Source: G965216695 sp965216695
GTDB taxonomy: Bacteria > Pseudomonadota > Gammaproteobacteria > Pseudomonadales > Azotimanducaceae
NCBI GenBank assembly: GCA_965216695.1
Contig: OZ244212.1
Location: forward strand, 930,001 to 994,000
Reading direction: 5' to 3'
Length of the DNA stretch: 64,000 bases
Positions 41,002 through 50,043 of the stretch are shown one piece after another. The position numbers were made by a program, and so were the translations under genes. Position 1 is the stretch's first letter. Each line of letters begins with the position of its first letter. The notes beneath the pieces are model-generated. The model was not told where the DNA came from. It saw only the letters and a list, made by a program, of their open reading frames with translations, and did no database searches.

Positions 41002-42477
41002 ATGGCCCAACTCATTCCGGTCGACCCGTTCGACCTGGTCATTTTCGGCGGTAGCGGCGATCTGGCACTGCGTAAGCTCATGCCCGCCCTTTACCACCGC
41101 GACCGCGACGGTCAGCTACCAGGCGACTGCAGAATTATTGCGGTTGGCCGCAGCCCGATGGCGCTGGATACCTATCTGGAAACCGTCAAAGGTGCGCTCG
41201 CGCGGAACATCGCAGACGGCGCGCAGAACGAACCCCTCTGGGATGCATTCGCAAAACGCGTGCGTTACGTGGCGCTCGACGCACTGAGCGCAGACCCCCG
41301 CGCCTGGAGCGCGCTGGCACAACTCCTGCCGGCCGACTCCAATCGCATTCGCGCGGTCTACCTGGCAACGCCGCCAGCACTCTATGGACCGGTGGCGTCA
41401 GGCCTGGTACGCCACAACCTGACGACGAGCAATATGCGTATCGTGCTGGAGAAGCCGGTCGGCCACGATCTGACATCGGCGCGCGAGATCAACGATGCGG
41501 TAGGCGCATGTTTTCCCGAGAAACAGATCTTCCGGATCGATCACTACCTGGGTAAGGAAACGGTTCAGAATCTGCTTGCGCTGCGTTTTGCAAACTCGTT
41601 ATTCGAACCTCTTTGGCGGCGCGAAGTGATCGATCACGTGCAAATTACGGTTGCGGAAGAACTGGGTGTCGGCAACCGCATCGAGTTCTACGACGACATC
41701 GGCACGTTGCGGGATATGGTGCAGAACCACCTGCTGCAGTTGCTCTGCCTGGTTGCGATGGAACCGCCCAGCAGCCTGGACGACGATGCGGTGCGCGACG
41801 AAAAACTGAAGGTACTGCGCGCACTCAAACCCATGGATGAACATCTGGTACGCGCAAACAGCGTGCGCGGCCAGTACGCGGCCGGAGCGATCAATGGAGT
41901 CGCCGTACCCGGATACGCCGACGAACTCGGCGGCGCAAGCGGCTGTGAAACCTTCGTAGCGCTGAAAGTGGACGTCGACAACTGGCGCTGGTCGGGCGTG
42001 CCGTTCTACCTGCGCACCGGCAAACGACTGCCCACCAAGCATTCGGAGATTGTGATCCAGTTCAAGCCGGTCCCGCATGCCATCTTCGATCAGCGTTATC
42101 AGACCACGCCCAACCGGCTGTCGATCATGCTGCAGCCGGACGAAGGCGTGCAGCTCTCCATCATGGCAAAGGAACCCGGGCCGGGAGGATTCGACCTGAG
42201 AGAGGTATCGCTCGATCTCAGCTTCGAAGCAACGTTTCAGGTCCGTTATCCGGACGCGTACGAACGCCTGCTGATCGAAGTGTTGCGCGGCAACCCTGCT
42301 CTGTTCATGCGCAGGGACGAAGTTGAAACCGCGTGGGAGTGGATTGACGGCATACGCACCGGTTGGCACGACACCGGACAGAAAGTGGAAACCTACGTAG
42401 CCGGCTCGTGGGGTCCGACAGCGTCGGCGCTGCTGATGGATCGCGACCAACGCGCGTGGGAGAACGCGGACACATGA
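41002..42477 (+). CDS. zwf: Glucose-6-phosphate 1-dehydrogenase
   Basis: This 491-residue enzyme of normal length oxidises glucose 6-phosphate to 6-phosphogluconolactone with NAD(P)+. The N-terminal Rossmann motif is FGGSGDLALRKLMPALY. The active-site signature RIDHYLGKETVQN holds the catalytic His and substrate Lys. C-terminal sugar-binding blocks include RTGKRLPTKHSEIVIQFK and RGNPALFMRRDEVETAW. It is the first gene of the zwf-pgl-edd-eda operon, and its stop overlaps pgl by 4 bases. Confidence 0.97.
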   Translation: MAQLIPVDPFDLVIFGGSGDLALRKLMPALYHRDRDGQLPGDCRIIAVGRSPMALDTYLETVKGALARNIADGAQNEPLWDAFAKRVRYVALDALSADPRAWSALAQLLPADSNRIRAVYLATPPALYGPVASGLVRHNLTTSNMRIVLEKPVGHDLTSAREINDAVGACFPEKQIFRIDHYLGKETVQNLLALRFANSLFEPLWRREVIDHVQITVAEELGVGNRIEFYDDIGTLRDMVQNHLLQLLCLVAMEPPSSLDDDAVRDEKLKVLRALKPMDEHLVRANSVRGQYAAGAINGVAVPGYADELGGASGCETFVALKVDVDNWRWSGVPFYLRTGKRLPTKHSEIVIQFKPVPHAIFDQRYQTTPNRLSIMLQPDEGVQLSIMAKEPGPGGFDLREVSLDLSFEATFQVRYPDAYERLLIEVLRGNPALFMRRDEVETAWEWIDGIRTGWHDTGQKVETYVAGSWGPTASALLMDRDQRAWENADT

Positions 42478-43097
42478 ACCTGCGCGCGTTCCCCGATCGG
42501 GTCTCGGCATCGCGTTTCGCTGCAGAAATGCTCGCCACGGCAGTGGCTACGGAGCTTTCCCTGAGGCCACGCGCAACGCTGGTGGTGAGCGGCGGCAGCA
42601 CGCCAGTACAGTGCTTCGCCCATCTCGCACAGACATTGTTGCCGTGGGAACGCGTAAGCGTTTCGGTCACCGATGAACGCTGCGTACCGGCCGATCATCC
42701 CGACAGTAACGAACGGATAGTACGCCAACGCTTGCTGATCCAACATGCAAGCCGGGCCCATTTCGTCGCGCTCGACCATGTACCAGCGCCACCGTTCGCA
42801 GCCGTGCTGCTGGGTATGGGTGCAGACGGACACTTTGCATCGCTCTTCCCGGACGCGGCCAACCTGGACGACGCACTTTCCCTAGAAGGCAACGACACGA
42901 GCATCGCCATTACCACGGCAAACAGTCCCTATCCTCGGCTCAGCATGACGCTTTCACGTCTGGTGAACACTCAACATCTGATTCTGCTGGCCTTTGGCGC
43001 GGACAAACGCGCAGTTCTGGAGTGTCCGAATAACCTGCCCGTAGCCCGGCTGATCGAACAGACGCGCACGCCGCTACAGATCCTGTGGGCACCTTGA
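42474..43097 (+). CDS. pgl: 6-phosphogluconolactonase
   Basis: This 207-residue lactonase of the NagB/RpiA fold has the phosphate loop LVVSGGSTPVQCF, VSVTDERCVPADHPDSNER, and the catalytic segment LGMGADGHFASLFPD. It hydrolyses the product of Zwf to 6-phosphogluconate. The ATG at 42474 overlaps the zwf stop (ATGA), so translation is coupled; the longer open frame upstream is zwf in another frame. Confidence 0.94.
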   Translation: MNLRAFPDRVSASRFAAEMLATAVATELSLRPRATLVVSGGSTPVQCFAHLAQTLLPWERVSVSVTDERCVPADHPDSNERIVRQRLLIQHASRAHFVALDHVPAPPFAAVLLGMGADGHFASLFPDAANLDDALSLEGNDTSIAITTANSPYPRLSMTLSRLVNTQHLILLAFGADKRAVLECPNNLPVARLIEQTRTPLQILWAP

Positions 43098-43121
43098 CCA
43101 AGGAAACAGGAGGAATCAACT

Positions 43122-44933
43122 ATGAACCCGATCGTTGAACAGGTTACGCAACGAATCGCTGATCGAAGTCGCGAGACCCGGCAGCGGTACCTGGACAAGG
43201 TCGCTCGCGCGATCGACGACGGCGTCAACCGAACGCAGCTGTCGTGCTCGAATCTTGCGCACGGCATAGCCGCCTGCGGGCAATCCGCGAAGGATCGGCT
43301 CACTGGAGAGCATGCACCCAACATCGCGATCGTAACGGCATACAACGACATGCTGAGCGCGCATCAACCGTTCGAACGCTTTCCGGATTGCATTCGCAGT
43401 GAGGCGGCCGCTGCCGGTGCAGTGGCGCAGGTCGCCGGCGGTGTTCCCGCCATGTGCGACGGCGTGACCCAGGGCCGCGACGGGATGGACCTTTCGCTGT
43501 TCAGCCGTGATGTCATTGCGCTATCGACCGCTGTCGCACTGTCCCACGACATGTTCGACGCGGCCCTGTACCTGGGCGTGTGCGACAAGATCGTGCCCGG
43601 TCTGGCAATCGGCGCGCTGACGTTCGGTCATGTGCCTGCGGTATTCGTACCCGCCGGACCGATGCCCTCGGGACTGCCCAACAAAGAAAAGGCACGCGTG
43701 CGCGAGGAACATGCGGCGGGACGCATCGGTCGAGACGAACTCCTGGCCGCCGAATCTGCGTCGTACCACAGCCCCGGCACCTGCACGTTTTATGGCACCG
43801 CCAACAGCAATCAGATGCTGATGGAGTTCATGGGACTGCAACTCCCCGGCGGCTCGTTCGTCGCGCCGGACGATCCGCTCCGCGAGCATCTGACCCGCGC
43901 TGCCACGCGACAGGCACTGGCGCTCACGCGGCACTACAATGACTTCACACCGGTCGCGCACATCGTCGACGCTCCCTCCGTCGTGAATGGCGTCGTCGGA
44001 TTGCTGGCCACCGGGGGATCCACCAACCATACGATCCACCTGGTTGCAATGGCCGCGGCAGCGGGGATACGCCTCGATTGGCAGGACTTTGCTGACCTGG
44101 CCGACGCAGTACCGCTACTTGCGCGCGTGTACCCCAACGGGCATGCAGATGTGAATGCGTTTCACGCGGCAGGCGGGCTAGGCTTTGCAATCAGCGAACT
44201 GTTGGCAGGCGGGCTGCTGAACGAAGAGGTCAACACCATTCTCGGACCCGGTCTTCGGCGGTTCACGCAGCGGCCTGTGCTGCACGACGATGGCGTTCGA
44301 TGGCACGACGCGCCCGTAGCGTCCGCCGACCGGAGCGTGCTGCGCGGCATAGCGGACCCGTTTGCAACCGAAGGCGGTTTGAAGGTGCTGAGTGGCAACC
44401 TGGGACGCGCCGTCGTGAAAACATCGGCCGTAGACGCCGACCATCGCGTCGTGCGTGCCCCGGCGCGCGTCTTTCGATCGCAACAGGCGTTCACCCGGGC
44501 GTTCGAAGCTGGCGAACTGGACCACGACCTGGTTGCGGTGGTGACGCATCAGGGGCCGGCGGCGAACGGCATGCCGGAACTGCACAAGCTGTCGCCCTAC
44601 CTCGGCGTGTTGCAGAACCGCGGCCACCGGGTAGCGCTCCTCACCGACGGCCGCATGTCCGGCGCGTCCGGGAAGGTCCTCGCCGCCATTCAGGTCACAC
44701 CCGAGGCCGCGCGCGGTGGTCTGATCGGCCGAATCGCCGACGGAGACCTCGTCTGTATCGACGCGGAAACCGGCACGCTGCAGGTGGACGCGGACCTGAC
44801 GGCGCGCGACGCTCCTGCGATCGACCTGACATCAAATCACGAAGGGTGCGGCCGCGAACTGTTCGCGGCGTTCCGGCAGGCGACCAGCGACTGCGATGCG
44901 GGCGCCAGCATCTTTGCGGTTGCGGCGGGTTAA
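43122..44933 (+). CDS. edd: Phosphogluconate dehydratase
   Basis: This 603-residue IlvD/Edd-family iron-sulfur dehydratase converts 6-phosphogluconate to KDPG. Seen motifs are IVTAYNDMLSAHQPFE, GGVPAMCDGVTQGRDGMDLS (cluster Cys), KIVPGLAIGALTFGHVPAVF, SPGTCTFYGTANSNQM (second cluster Cys) and VALLTDGRMSGASGKV. Length equals the family norm. It follows pgl by 24 bases with an aggagg ribosome-binding site. Confidence 0.96.
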   Translation: MNPIVEQVTQRIADRSRETRQRYLDKVARAIDDGVNRTQLSCSNLAHGIAACGQSAKDRLTGEHAPNIAIVTAYNDMLSAHQPFERFPDCIRSEAAAAGAVAQVAGGVPAMCDGVTQGRDGMDLSLFSRDVIALSTAVALSHDMFDAALYLGVCDKIVPGLAIGALTFGHVPAVFVPAGPMPSGLPNKEKARVREEHAAGRIGRDELLAAESASYHSPGTCTFYGTANSNQMLMEFMGLQLPGGSFVAPDDPLREHLTRAATRQALALTRHYNDFTPVAHIVDAPSVVNGVVGLLATGGSTNHTIHLVAMAAAAGIRLDWQDFADLADAVPLLARVYPNGHADVNAFHAAGGLGFAISELLAGGLLNEEVNTILGPGLRRFTQRPVLHDDGVRWHDAPVASADRSVLRGIADPFATEGGLKVLSGNLGRAVVKTSAVDADHRVVRAPARVFRSQQAFTRAFEAGELDHDLVAVVTHQGPAANGMPELHKLSPYLGVLQNRGHRVALLTDGRMSGASGKVLAAIQVTPEAARGGLIGRIADGDLVCIDAETGTLQVDADLTARDAPAIDLTSNHEGCGRELFAAFRQATSDCDAGASIFAVAAG

Positions 44934-44935
44934 TC

Positions 44936-45577
44936 GTGGACGCCACGGACTTCCTCGCATCTGTTCGTCTGCTGCCGGTTGTAACGATCGACGACGCCGA
45001 CACGGCCGTCCCTCTCGCCCAGGCACTCTGCCGGGCCGGCGTTGTTGCGATCGAAGTCACGTTGCGTACCAACGTCGCTCTCACTGCGATGGAACGCATC
45101 GCACGCGAGGTACCCGAGCTACGTCTGGGCGCCGGCAGCGTCCGACACGTCGAACACTTCGCCCGTATCCGCGATGCAGGATGCTCCTTTGCCGTGAGCC
45201 CCGGCGCTACCGACGCTTTGCTGGATGCGGCCGGTAATCTGCCGTACGTTCCGGGCGCTGCCACCGCGTCTGAGAGCCTGCGGCTGCTGGCGCGCGGCTA
45301 TTGCCTGCAGAAATTTTTCCCGGCCGAGGCGTCAGGCGGCGCCGACGCGCTGCGGGCGCTCGCCCAGCCATTGCCGGAAGTCCGCTTCTGCCCCACTGGC
45401 GGCGTGAACGCCAACAACGCGCTCAAATACCTGGAGCTGTCCAGCGTCGCCTGCGTAGGAGGCTCCTGGTTCGTGGCGCGCGATGCGCTTGCCGCCCGGG
45501 ATTTCGATCAGATTGAAGCGAACGCCCGCGCCGCGGTCGAACTCACCCGGTCCGGGCCGCCAACCGGGCACCCTTGA
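44936..45577 (+). CDS. eda: KDPG aldolase (2-keto-3-deoxy-6-phosphogluconate aldolase)
   Basis: This 213-residue class I aldolase cleaves KDPG to pyruvate and glyceraldehyde 3-phosphate. The Schiff-base lysine is Lys126 in CLQKFFPAE and the base Glu40 lies in AIEVTLRT; GAGSV and CPTGGVNANNALKYL are the phosphate-binding blocks. It starts on a GTG two bases after the edd stop. The frame is open far upstream inside edd, which is only a shadow. It completes the Entner-Doudoroff route. Confidence 0.94.
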   Translation: MDATDFLASVRLLPVVTIDDADTAVPLAQALCRAGVVAIEVTLRTNVALTAMERIAREVPELRLGAGSVRHVEHFARIRDAGCSFAVSPGATDALLDAAGNLPYVPGAATASESLRLLARGYCLQKFFPAEASGGADALRALAQPLPEVRFCPTGGVNANNALKYLELSSVACVGGSWFVARDALAARDFDQIEANARAAVELTRSGPPTGHP

Positions 45578-45626
45578 GCGATCGAGCGCTCTGCGCTACG
45601 TTGAGCCATCACTCAGGGAGAAGGCC

Positions 45627-47000
45627 ATGGCTGAACCAATCACGCAGCTCGACCCGGATTCGATGCCGAGGTCACCGGGACTGACCTACCAGGATCTATT
45701 GGACGAGGACACGCGTCCGGTACCCGACGTTCTGCGGCTTCAGTCACCTCGTTCCTACGGCAGCGAAGACATTTCCGTTGAACGCTACACATCCAAGGCC
45801 TGGCACGACCTGGAGGTGGAACGGCTATGGAAACGGGTGTGGCAGTTCGCCTGCCGAGAGGAGGACATTCCCGAGCCGGGTGACCACATCCGCTACGATA
45901 TCGCGGGGACCGCGTTCCTTGTGGTGCGCAATGCCACAGGCGACATCAAGTGTTACCCCAATGCGTGCCTGCACCGCGGCCGAATGCTGAAAGAGTTTGA
46001 CGGCCACGCATCCGAACTGCGCTGCGCATTCCATGGTTTTTGCTGGGATCTGGACGGCGCGCTCAAGGACATTCCCGCGCGCTGGGACTTCCCCCATATC
46101 GCGAGCGACCGCTTCCGCCTGCCGGAGATTCCGGTCGCTACGTGGGCCGGGTTTGTGTTCATCAATCCGGATCCGGATTGCGCACCCTTCGAGGAACACA
46201 TCCGAGATATCGCGCAACAGTTCGAGCGCTGGGATCTGGCCAAACTGTACAAGCAGGCACACGTGGCGAAGATCATGCCGGCCAACTGGAAAATTGCCCA
46301 GGAGGCATTCTGCGAGGCGTACCACGTGAACGGTACCCATCCGCAGATGCTGAACGCCCTCGGTTGCGTGAACAGCCAAGTAGACGTCTGGGACAATTGC
46401 GCACGTGTGATCACGCCGTCGCTCACCCCCAGTCCGCTGCTGGAGAACGCGATCGGCGATCAGGACGTGGTACAGGCCATGCTGGACATCCGCGAAGGCG
46501 ACCCAATACCCGAACTGCCCAACGGCATGTCGCCACGCGCCTGGAGCGCGCAAATGACACGGGAGTCGCTGCGCCCGCAGGCCGGTGATCTAGTCGACGA
46601 GTATTGCGACGCGGAGCTGGTGGACAATCTGGACTACACGCTGTTCCCGAACTTCCATCCCTGGGGCGCATTCAACCGAATCGTTTACCGATTCAGGCCC
46701 AACGGCAACGATCACCGATCCTGCATCATGGAGTGCATGCTGCTGTCACCCTTCCAGGGTGAACGACCGCCGCCGGCGAAAATTCAATGGCTCGAAGAGT
46801 ACGAAACCTGGGGCTCGGCCCTTGGATTCCTCGGCCAGGTGTTCGATCAGGATGCGTTCAACATGCCGAAGGTACAGCAGGGTCTGGAGTCGACCTACAA
46901 GCCCGGGATAACGCTCGCCAACTATCAGGAAGCAAAAGTGCGTTGGCTGCACCACCGGCTCGGCGAATGGGTGGAAGGCGATCCGGTGGAAGGCCGATGA
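45627..47000 (+). CDS. Rieske-type ring-hydroxylating oxygenase, alpha subunit
   Basis: This is a 457-residue oxygenase. The [2Fe-2S] ligands are Cys114, His116, Cys133 and His136 (CLHRG and CAFHGF), and the mononuclear iron histidines are likely His233 and His238 in EAYHVNGTHPQ. Residues 180-440 form the catalytic helix-grip domain. The ATG at 45627 follows cagggagaagg. It would dihydroxylate or monooxygenate an aromatic, terpenoid or steroid substrate, using an electron chain not encoded nearby. No beta-subunit gene is adjacent; instead a 78-residue protein gene overlaps its stop by 4 bases. Confidence 0.92.
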   Translation: MAEPITQLDPDSMPRSPGLTYQDLLDEDTRPVPDVLRLQSPRSYGSEDISVERYTSKAWHDLEVERLWKRVWQFACREEDIPEPGDHIRYDIAGTAFLVVRNATGDIKCYPNACLHRGRMLKEFDGHASELRCAFHGFCWDLDGALKDIPARWDFPHIASDRFRLPEIPVATWAGFVFINPDPDCAPFEEHIRDIAQQFERWDLAKLYKQAHVAKIMPANWKIAQEAFCEAYHVNGTHPQMLNALGCVNSQVDVWDNCARVITPSLTPSPLLENAIGDQDVVQAMLDIREGDPIPELPNGMSPRAWSAQMTRESLRPQAGDLVDEYCDAELVDNLDYTLFPNFHPWGAFNRIVYRFRPNGNDHRSCIMECMLLSPFQGERPPPAKIQWLEEYETWGSALGFLGQVFDQDAFNMPKVQQGLESTYKPGITLANYQEAKVRWLHHRLGEWVEGDPVEGR

Positions 47001-47233
47001 ACACCGGCATCCGACATCCGTTCACCGGCGCTCTGTACTCGCTGACCGAAGAGGGTAACGTACGAATCGACAATCCCGATGGCACGTCAGGATGCTTCAC
47101 CGGTGAGGGTATCTGGATCGACGGTGACTTGCGCGAGTGCGACCCACAACTTTGTGTGTGGGTCAGCAACGTCGCGCGACCGCCCGCAGCGCCCGACGAT
47201 CAGGCCGGGAGCGCGGCGCACCCACTCGCGTAG
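46997..47233 (+). CDS. Small protein coupled to the Rieske oxygenase
   Basis: This 78-residue protein starts on ATGA overlapping the oxygenase stop, a strong sign that it is translated. It reads HPFTGALYSLTEEGNVRIDN, then GIWIDGDLRECDPQLCVWVS, with two cysteines and a compact beta-rich look, and a low-complexity tail (RPPAAPDDQAGSAAHPLA). I do not recognise a named family. Close coupling suggests an accessory or assembly factor, or a short substrate-channelling subunit, of the oxygenase (inference). Confidence 0.6.
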   Translation: MNTGIRHPFTGALYSLTEEGNVRIDNPDGTSGCFTGEGIWIDGDLRECDPQLCVWVSNVARPPAAPDDQAGSAAHPLA

Positions 47234-47271
47234 GAAACGCGTCCAACGCATCGCGCTGCGCAAGGGTAAGA

Positions 47272-47763
47272 TCAGTGCCGCCCATGATGCCGGTGGTGTC
47301 GCTTGAGCAGTTCGGTGAGCTCCTGTTTCTGGGCGTCCGACAGCTGGCCGTAGAACTGATCCAGCTGGGGCTGCAACTCCGCTAGTGCATCGGCGGTACG
47401 CCGAGCCAACCGCTCCGCGCTCGCCACGACCGTCTGTGGCGTCGATCCGTCGAACGCCAGGCAAATCGACGCTGCGTCCCCCCGCCAGGCATCCAGCGTC
47501 GCAATCATCGGCTCGAGCGCGCCTTGCTGGGTGTCATCCAGATCGAGCATTGCGGACGCTCCCGCCTGTAGAAACTTCAGATGCTTGCCATTTTGCAACC
47601 GCTCGCAATGCTTCGCGTGAGTGGCTGGGTCGTGTTTCCCTTGTCCGTGCCACGCCCCGTGCGCAGACACCGACGCAGGGAACACACCCGCACCGAAGGC
47701 GATGACGAATGCAAAGACCATAAACGTAGACAACACGCCAGTAACGATCAGTTTCATTTTCAT
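47272..47763 (-). CDS. Spy/CpxP-like periplasmic protein
   Basis: This 163-residue exported protein has a signal peptide (VTGVLSTFMVFAFVIAFGAG, cut near SVSA). The mature part is helical and histidine-rich (HGAWHGQGKHDPATHAKHC; tail KRHHRHHGRH), with LTELL and the DLDDTQQGALEPMIATLDAW helix reminiscent of the LTxxQ repeats of Spy/CpxP. The histidines could bind metal. It is divergent from a response regulator/sensor kinase pair, as cpxP is from cpxRA, so it probably acts as periplasmic chaperone and feedback sensor. Confidence 0.75.
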   Translation of the reverse strand: MKMKLIVTGVLSTFMVFAFVIAFGAGVFPASVSAHGAWHGQGKHDPATHAKHCERLQNGKHLKFLQAGASAMLDLDDTQQGALEPMIATLDAWRGDAASICLAFDGSTPQTVVASAERLARRTADALAELQPQLDQFYGQLSDAQKQELTELLKRHHRHHGRH

Positions 47764-47858
47764 AGCTCAATTCCTGTGGATTGTTTGAGATCCCGCGCGG
47801 GACCATGACTCACCTTGCCGCAATGACCGCCCGTAGCGGTTTCACGGCGCCGTTGATC

Positions 47859-47875
47859 TGTAACAACGTGTAACA
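47859..47875. promoter_or_regulatory. Direct-repeat site for the response regulator
   Basis: TGTAACA occurs twice as a direct repeat with a 10-bp period (47859-47865 and 47869-47875), in the 172-bp gap between the Spy-like gene and the response regulator. This is the geometry of OmpR/PhoB-family sites and resembles CpxR and RstA boxes. It suggests autoregulation. Confidence 0.55.
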
Positions 47876-47923
47876 GACCCCCCACGCGGAAACAGATCGA
47901 AACGCGTTGAGCCGGGTGGGTCG

Positions 47924-47929
47924 TATACT
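47924..47929 (+). promoter_or_regulatory. -10 box of the response regulator gene
   Basis: TATACT ends 6 bases before the ATG at 47936. No good -35 is seen at proper spacing and no ribosome-binding site, pointing to an activator-dependent, leaderless transcript. Confidence 0.45.
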
Positions 47930-47935
47930 GCCCAA

Positions 47936-48652
47936 ATGGATCAATCCACCGACATTCATGCGCTCATCGTCGACGACGACGCCGAAATTCGCCGGCTGGT
48001 AGCCGATTACCTGGCGGAGCACGGCATCTCGGTCTGCACCGCAGCCGACGCAGGCGGAATGCGTCGCATGCTCGCGACCAACCCGATCAATGTCGTACTG
48101 CTGGACATCATGCTGCCTGGCGACAGCGGCCTTGCACTGTGCCAGCAACTGCGCGCGGAGCGGGACGTTGCGATCATCCTGTTGACGGCCCTCGCCGAGG
48201 AAAGCGATCGCGTGGTGGGGTTGGAGATGGGCGCAGACGACTACGTTGTAAAGCCGTTCAGTCCACGGGAGTTACTCGCGCGCATGCGAGCTGTGCTAAG
48301 GCGCAGCCGCGACCCGTTGCCGGTGCATCGTTCGCACGGCGCCGAGCGCCTCACGTTCGAAGGCTGGCGGCTCAACGTTCACCGGCGAGAACTCGCCGAT
48401 CCAGACGGCACCGCAGTGACCCTCACCGGCGGCGAATTCGACTTGTTGGTTGCGTTCGCGCGTAATCCGCAACGCGTCCTCGATCGCGAGCTGTTGTTGA
48501 CGTTGACGAAGGGTCGCGAGTTGAACGCGTTTGATCGCAGCATTGACGTGCAGCTGAGCCGGCTACGACGAAAGCTCGGCGTACCCGGCCTGATCAAGAC
48601 CGTGCGCGGCGGCGGTTACCTGTTCACGGCCCGCGTAACGCAGGAGGCGTGA
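47936..48652 (+). CDS. OmpR-family response regulator (CpxR/RstA-like)
   Basis: This 238-residue protein has a receiver domain with the acidic pocket VDDDAE (13-15), phospho-acceptor Asp57 in VVLLDIMLPG, and Lys in DDYVVKPFSPRELLARM. The C-terminal winged-helix DNA-binding domain contains LTGGEFDLLVAFARNPQRVL and the recognition segment RSIDVQLSRLRRKL. It is phosphorylated by the kinase encoded downstream (4-base overlap, ATGA). The Spy-like gene on the other side is a likely target. Confidence 0.92.
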   Translation: MDQSTDIHALIVDDDAEIRRLVADYLAEHGISVCTAADAGGMRRMLATNPINVVLLDIMLPGDSGLALCQQLRAERDVAIILLTALAEESDRVVGLEMGADDYVVKPFSPRELLARMRAVLRRSRDPLPVHRSHGAERLTFEGWRLNVHRRELADPDGTAVTLTGGEFDLLVAFARNPQRVLDRELLLTLTKGRELNAFDRSIDVQLSRLRRKLGVPGLIKTVRGGGYLFTARVTQEA

Positions 48653-50043
48653 TGCCGCGGTTTGCATCAGCGTTACCTGCGCGTATCGGCTGGATACTCG
48701 CAATCGGCATTCTCGCCTTCCACGTCGGCGCGGCGTTCTACTATGGCCACGAACGCCTGGTCGACCGGGTCGGCGTTTTCGCGGGTTCTGTCGCCGACCG
48801 CGCTGTGGCTCTGGAAACCTACCATCGCACGCACCCGGATGTGCTGGCGCTAATCTCCGATCCACGCTTTCGGGTAGCTGTGTCGACGGGGAGTCCCGGC
48901 ACCAAAACCGCAGCGCAGTCGCATGTCTGGCCGCACTCACGCGAAATTGCGACCGCCGTGCGCGCACACGCCACGCTCAATTACCCGCACCTGGCCGATC
49001 GGATTCATACCCGCGTGCTGATGCCCCGACGGGGTCCGCCAGCGCTGGACATGCACGTTCCCACCACGAATGGACAATGGCTGCACGTCCAGGCGCCGTT
49101 ACCGCCGTCGTATGCGCGCAGGGCATTCGGGCCGGTGTGGATGGTCATGCTCGCAGGTATGATTTGGCTCGGCGTTTGGTGGGGGATGCGCCGCATTACG
49201 CGTCACCTGCCACGGTTTGTCGACGGCGTGGAACGCCTTGGCCGAGGTACGCACACAGAACCTCTGCCAGTGACAGGACCAAAGGAGATTCAACGTGCCA
49301 CCCGGGCGTTCAACGCGATGCAGGAACGCCTGGGCGCATACCTGACCGAACGATCAGCAATGGTTGGCGCGTTCTCGCACGACATCCGGACGCTGGTCGC
49401 GCGTCTGCAGTTGCGCGCCGAACAGATCCCCGACCCCGAGCAGAAAGCACGCGCCGAGGACGACCTGGCCGCCATCACGCGCATCGTCGACGAAACACTC
49501 GCGTTTGCGCGCGACGAACAGAGCGAAGAACCGCATACACGCTTCGAGCTGGCAACGATGCTCGCATCGCTGGTTGACGATGAGGTGGATCTGGGACGTA
49601 CCGCCACCTACGAAGGGCCCGCCAGATGTGTGTACAACGGTCAACGTACCGCACTGCAGCGCGCGTTCACCAACCTGATCGACAATGCGATTCGCTATGG
49701 GGGTTCCGCGAGCGTGGCGCTGGACGAACCGTCCGACGCCGTGGTCATTCGAATCAGTGACGAAGGTCAGGGATTCCCGGAAGCAGACGAACAGCGCGCG
49801 CTCAAGCCCTATTCCAGAATCGAGTCGTCGCGCAACCGGGACACGGGCGGTACGGGTCTGGGTCTGTCCATCGCGGCGAACGTGATCGCCCGCCACGATG
49901 GCTCACTGTCTTTCGAACGACCGCCGAGCGGCTTCGTGGCCGTCGTAACCCTCCCCCGGCTCGCGGTCGAGCGCACGCGCGAGGATCAGGACTCGCCCCA
50001 TACATCCCGCAGCCGTCGGTCGCGACCGCAGGATGTGCGGTAA
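48649..50043 (+). CDS. Membrane sensor histidine kinase
   Basis: This is a 464-residue kinase. The first membrane helix is near residues 10-28 (IGWILAIGILAFHVGAAFYY), followed by a ~115-residue periplasmic sensor, then a second helix (GPVWMVMLAGMIWLGVWWGM). A HAMP linker (RFVDGVERLGRGTHTEPLPV) precedes the HisKA helix with His244 in GAFSHDIRT and an HATPase_c domain (N box TNLIDNAIRYGG, G1 ISDEGQGFP, G2 GGTGLGLSIAANVI). It phosphorylates the partner regulator. Its last 58 bases overlap the convergent msrA gene. Confidence 0.92.
   Translation: MMPRFASALPARIGWILAIGILAFHVGAAFYYGHERLVDRVGVFAGSVADRAVALETYHRTHPDVLALISDPRFRVAVSTGSPGTKTAAQSHVWPHSREIATAVRAHATLNYPHLADRIHTRVLMPRRGPPALDMHVPTTNGQWLHVQAPLPPSYARRAFGPVWMVMLAGMIWLGVWWGMRRITRHLPRFVDGVERLGRGTHTEPLPVTGPKEIQRATRAFNAMQERLGAYLTERSAMVGAFSHDIRTLVARLQLRAEQIPDPEQKARAEDDLAAITRIVDETLAFARDEQSEEPHTRFELATMLASLVDDEVDLGRTATYEGPARCVYNGQRTALQRAFTNLIDNAIRYGGSASVALDEPSDAVVIRISDEGQGFPEADEQRALKPYSRIESSRNRDTGGTGLGLSIAANVIARHDGSLSFERPPSGFVAVVTLPRLAVERTREDQDSPHTSRSRRSRPQDVR

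Noticed and set aside
44300..44935. An upstream extension of eda by about 210 codons
   Set aside because: This stretch is edd read in another frame. KDPG aldolase is about 210 residues and begins properly at the GTG at 44936.
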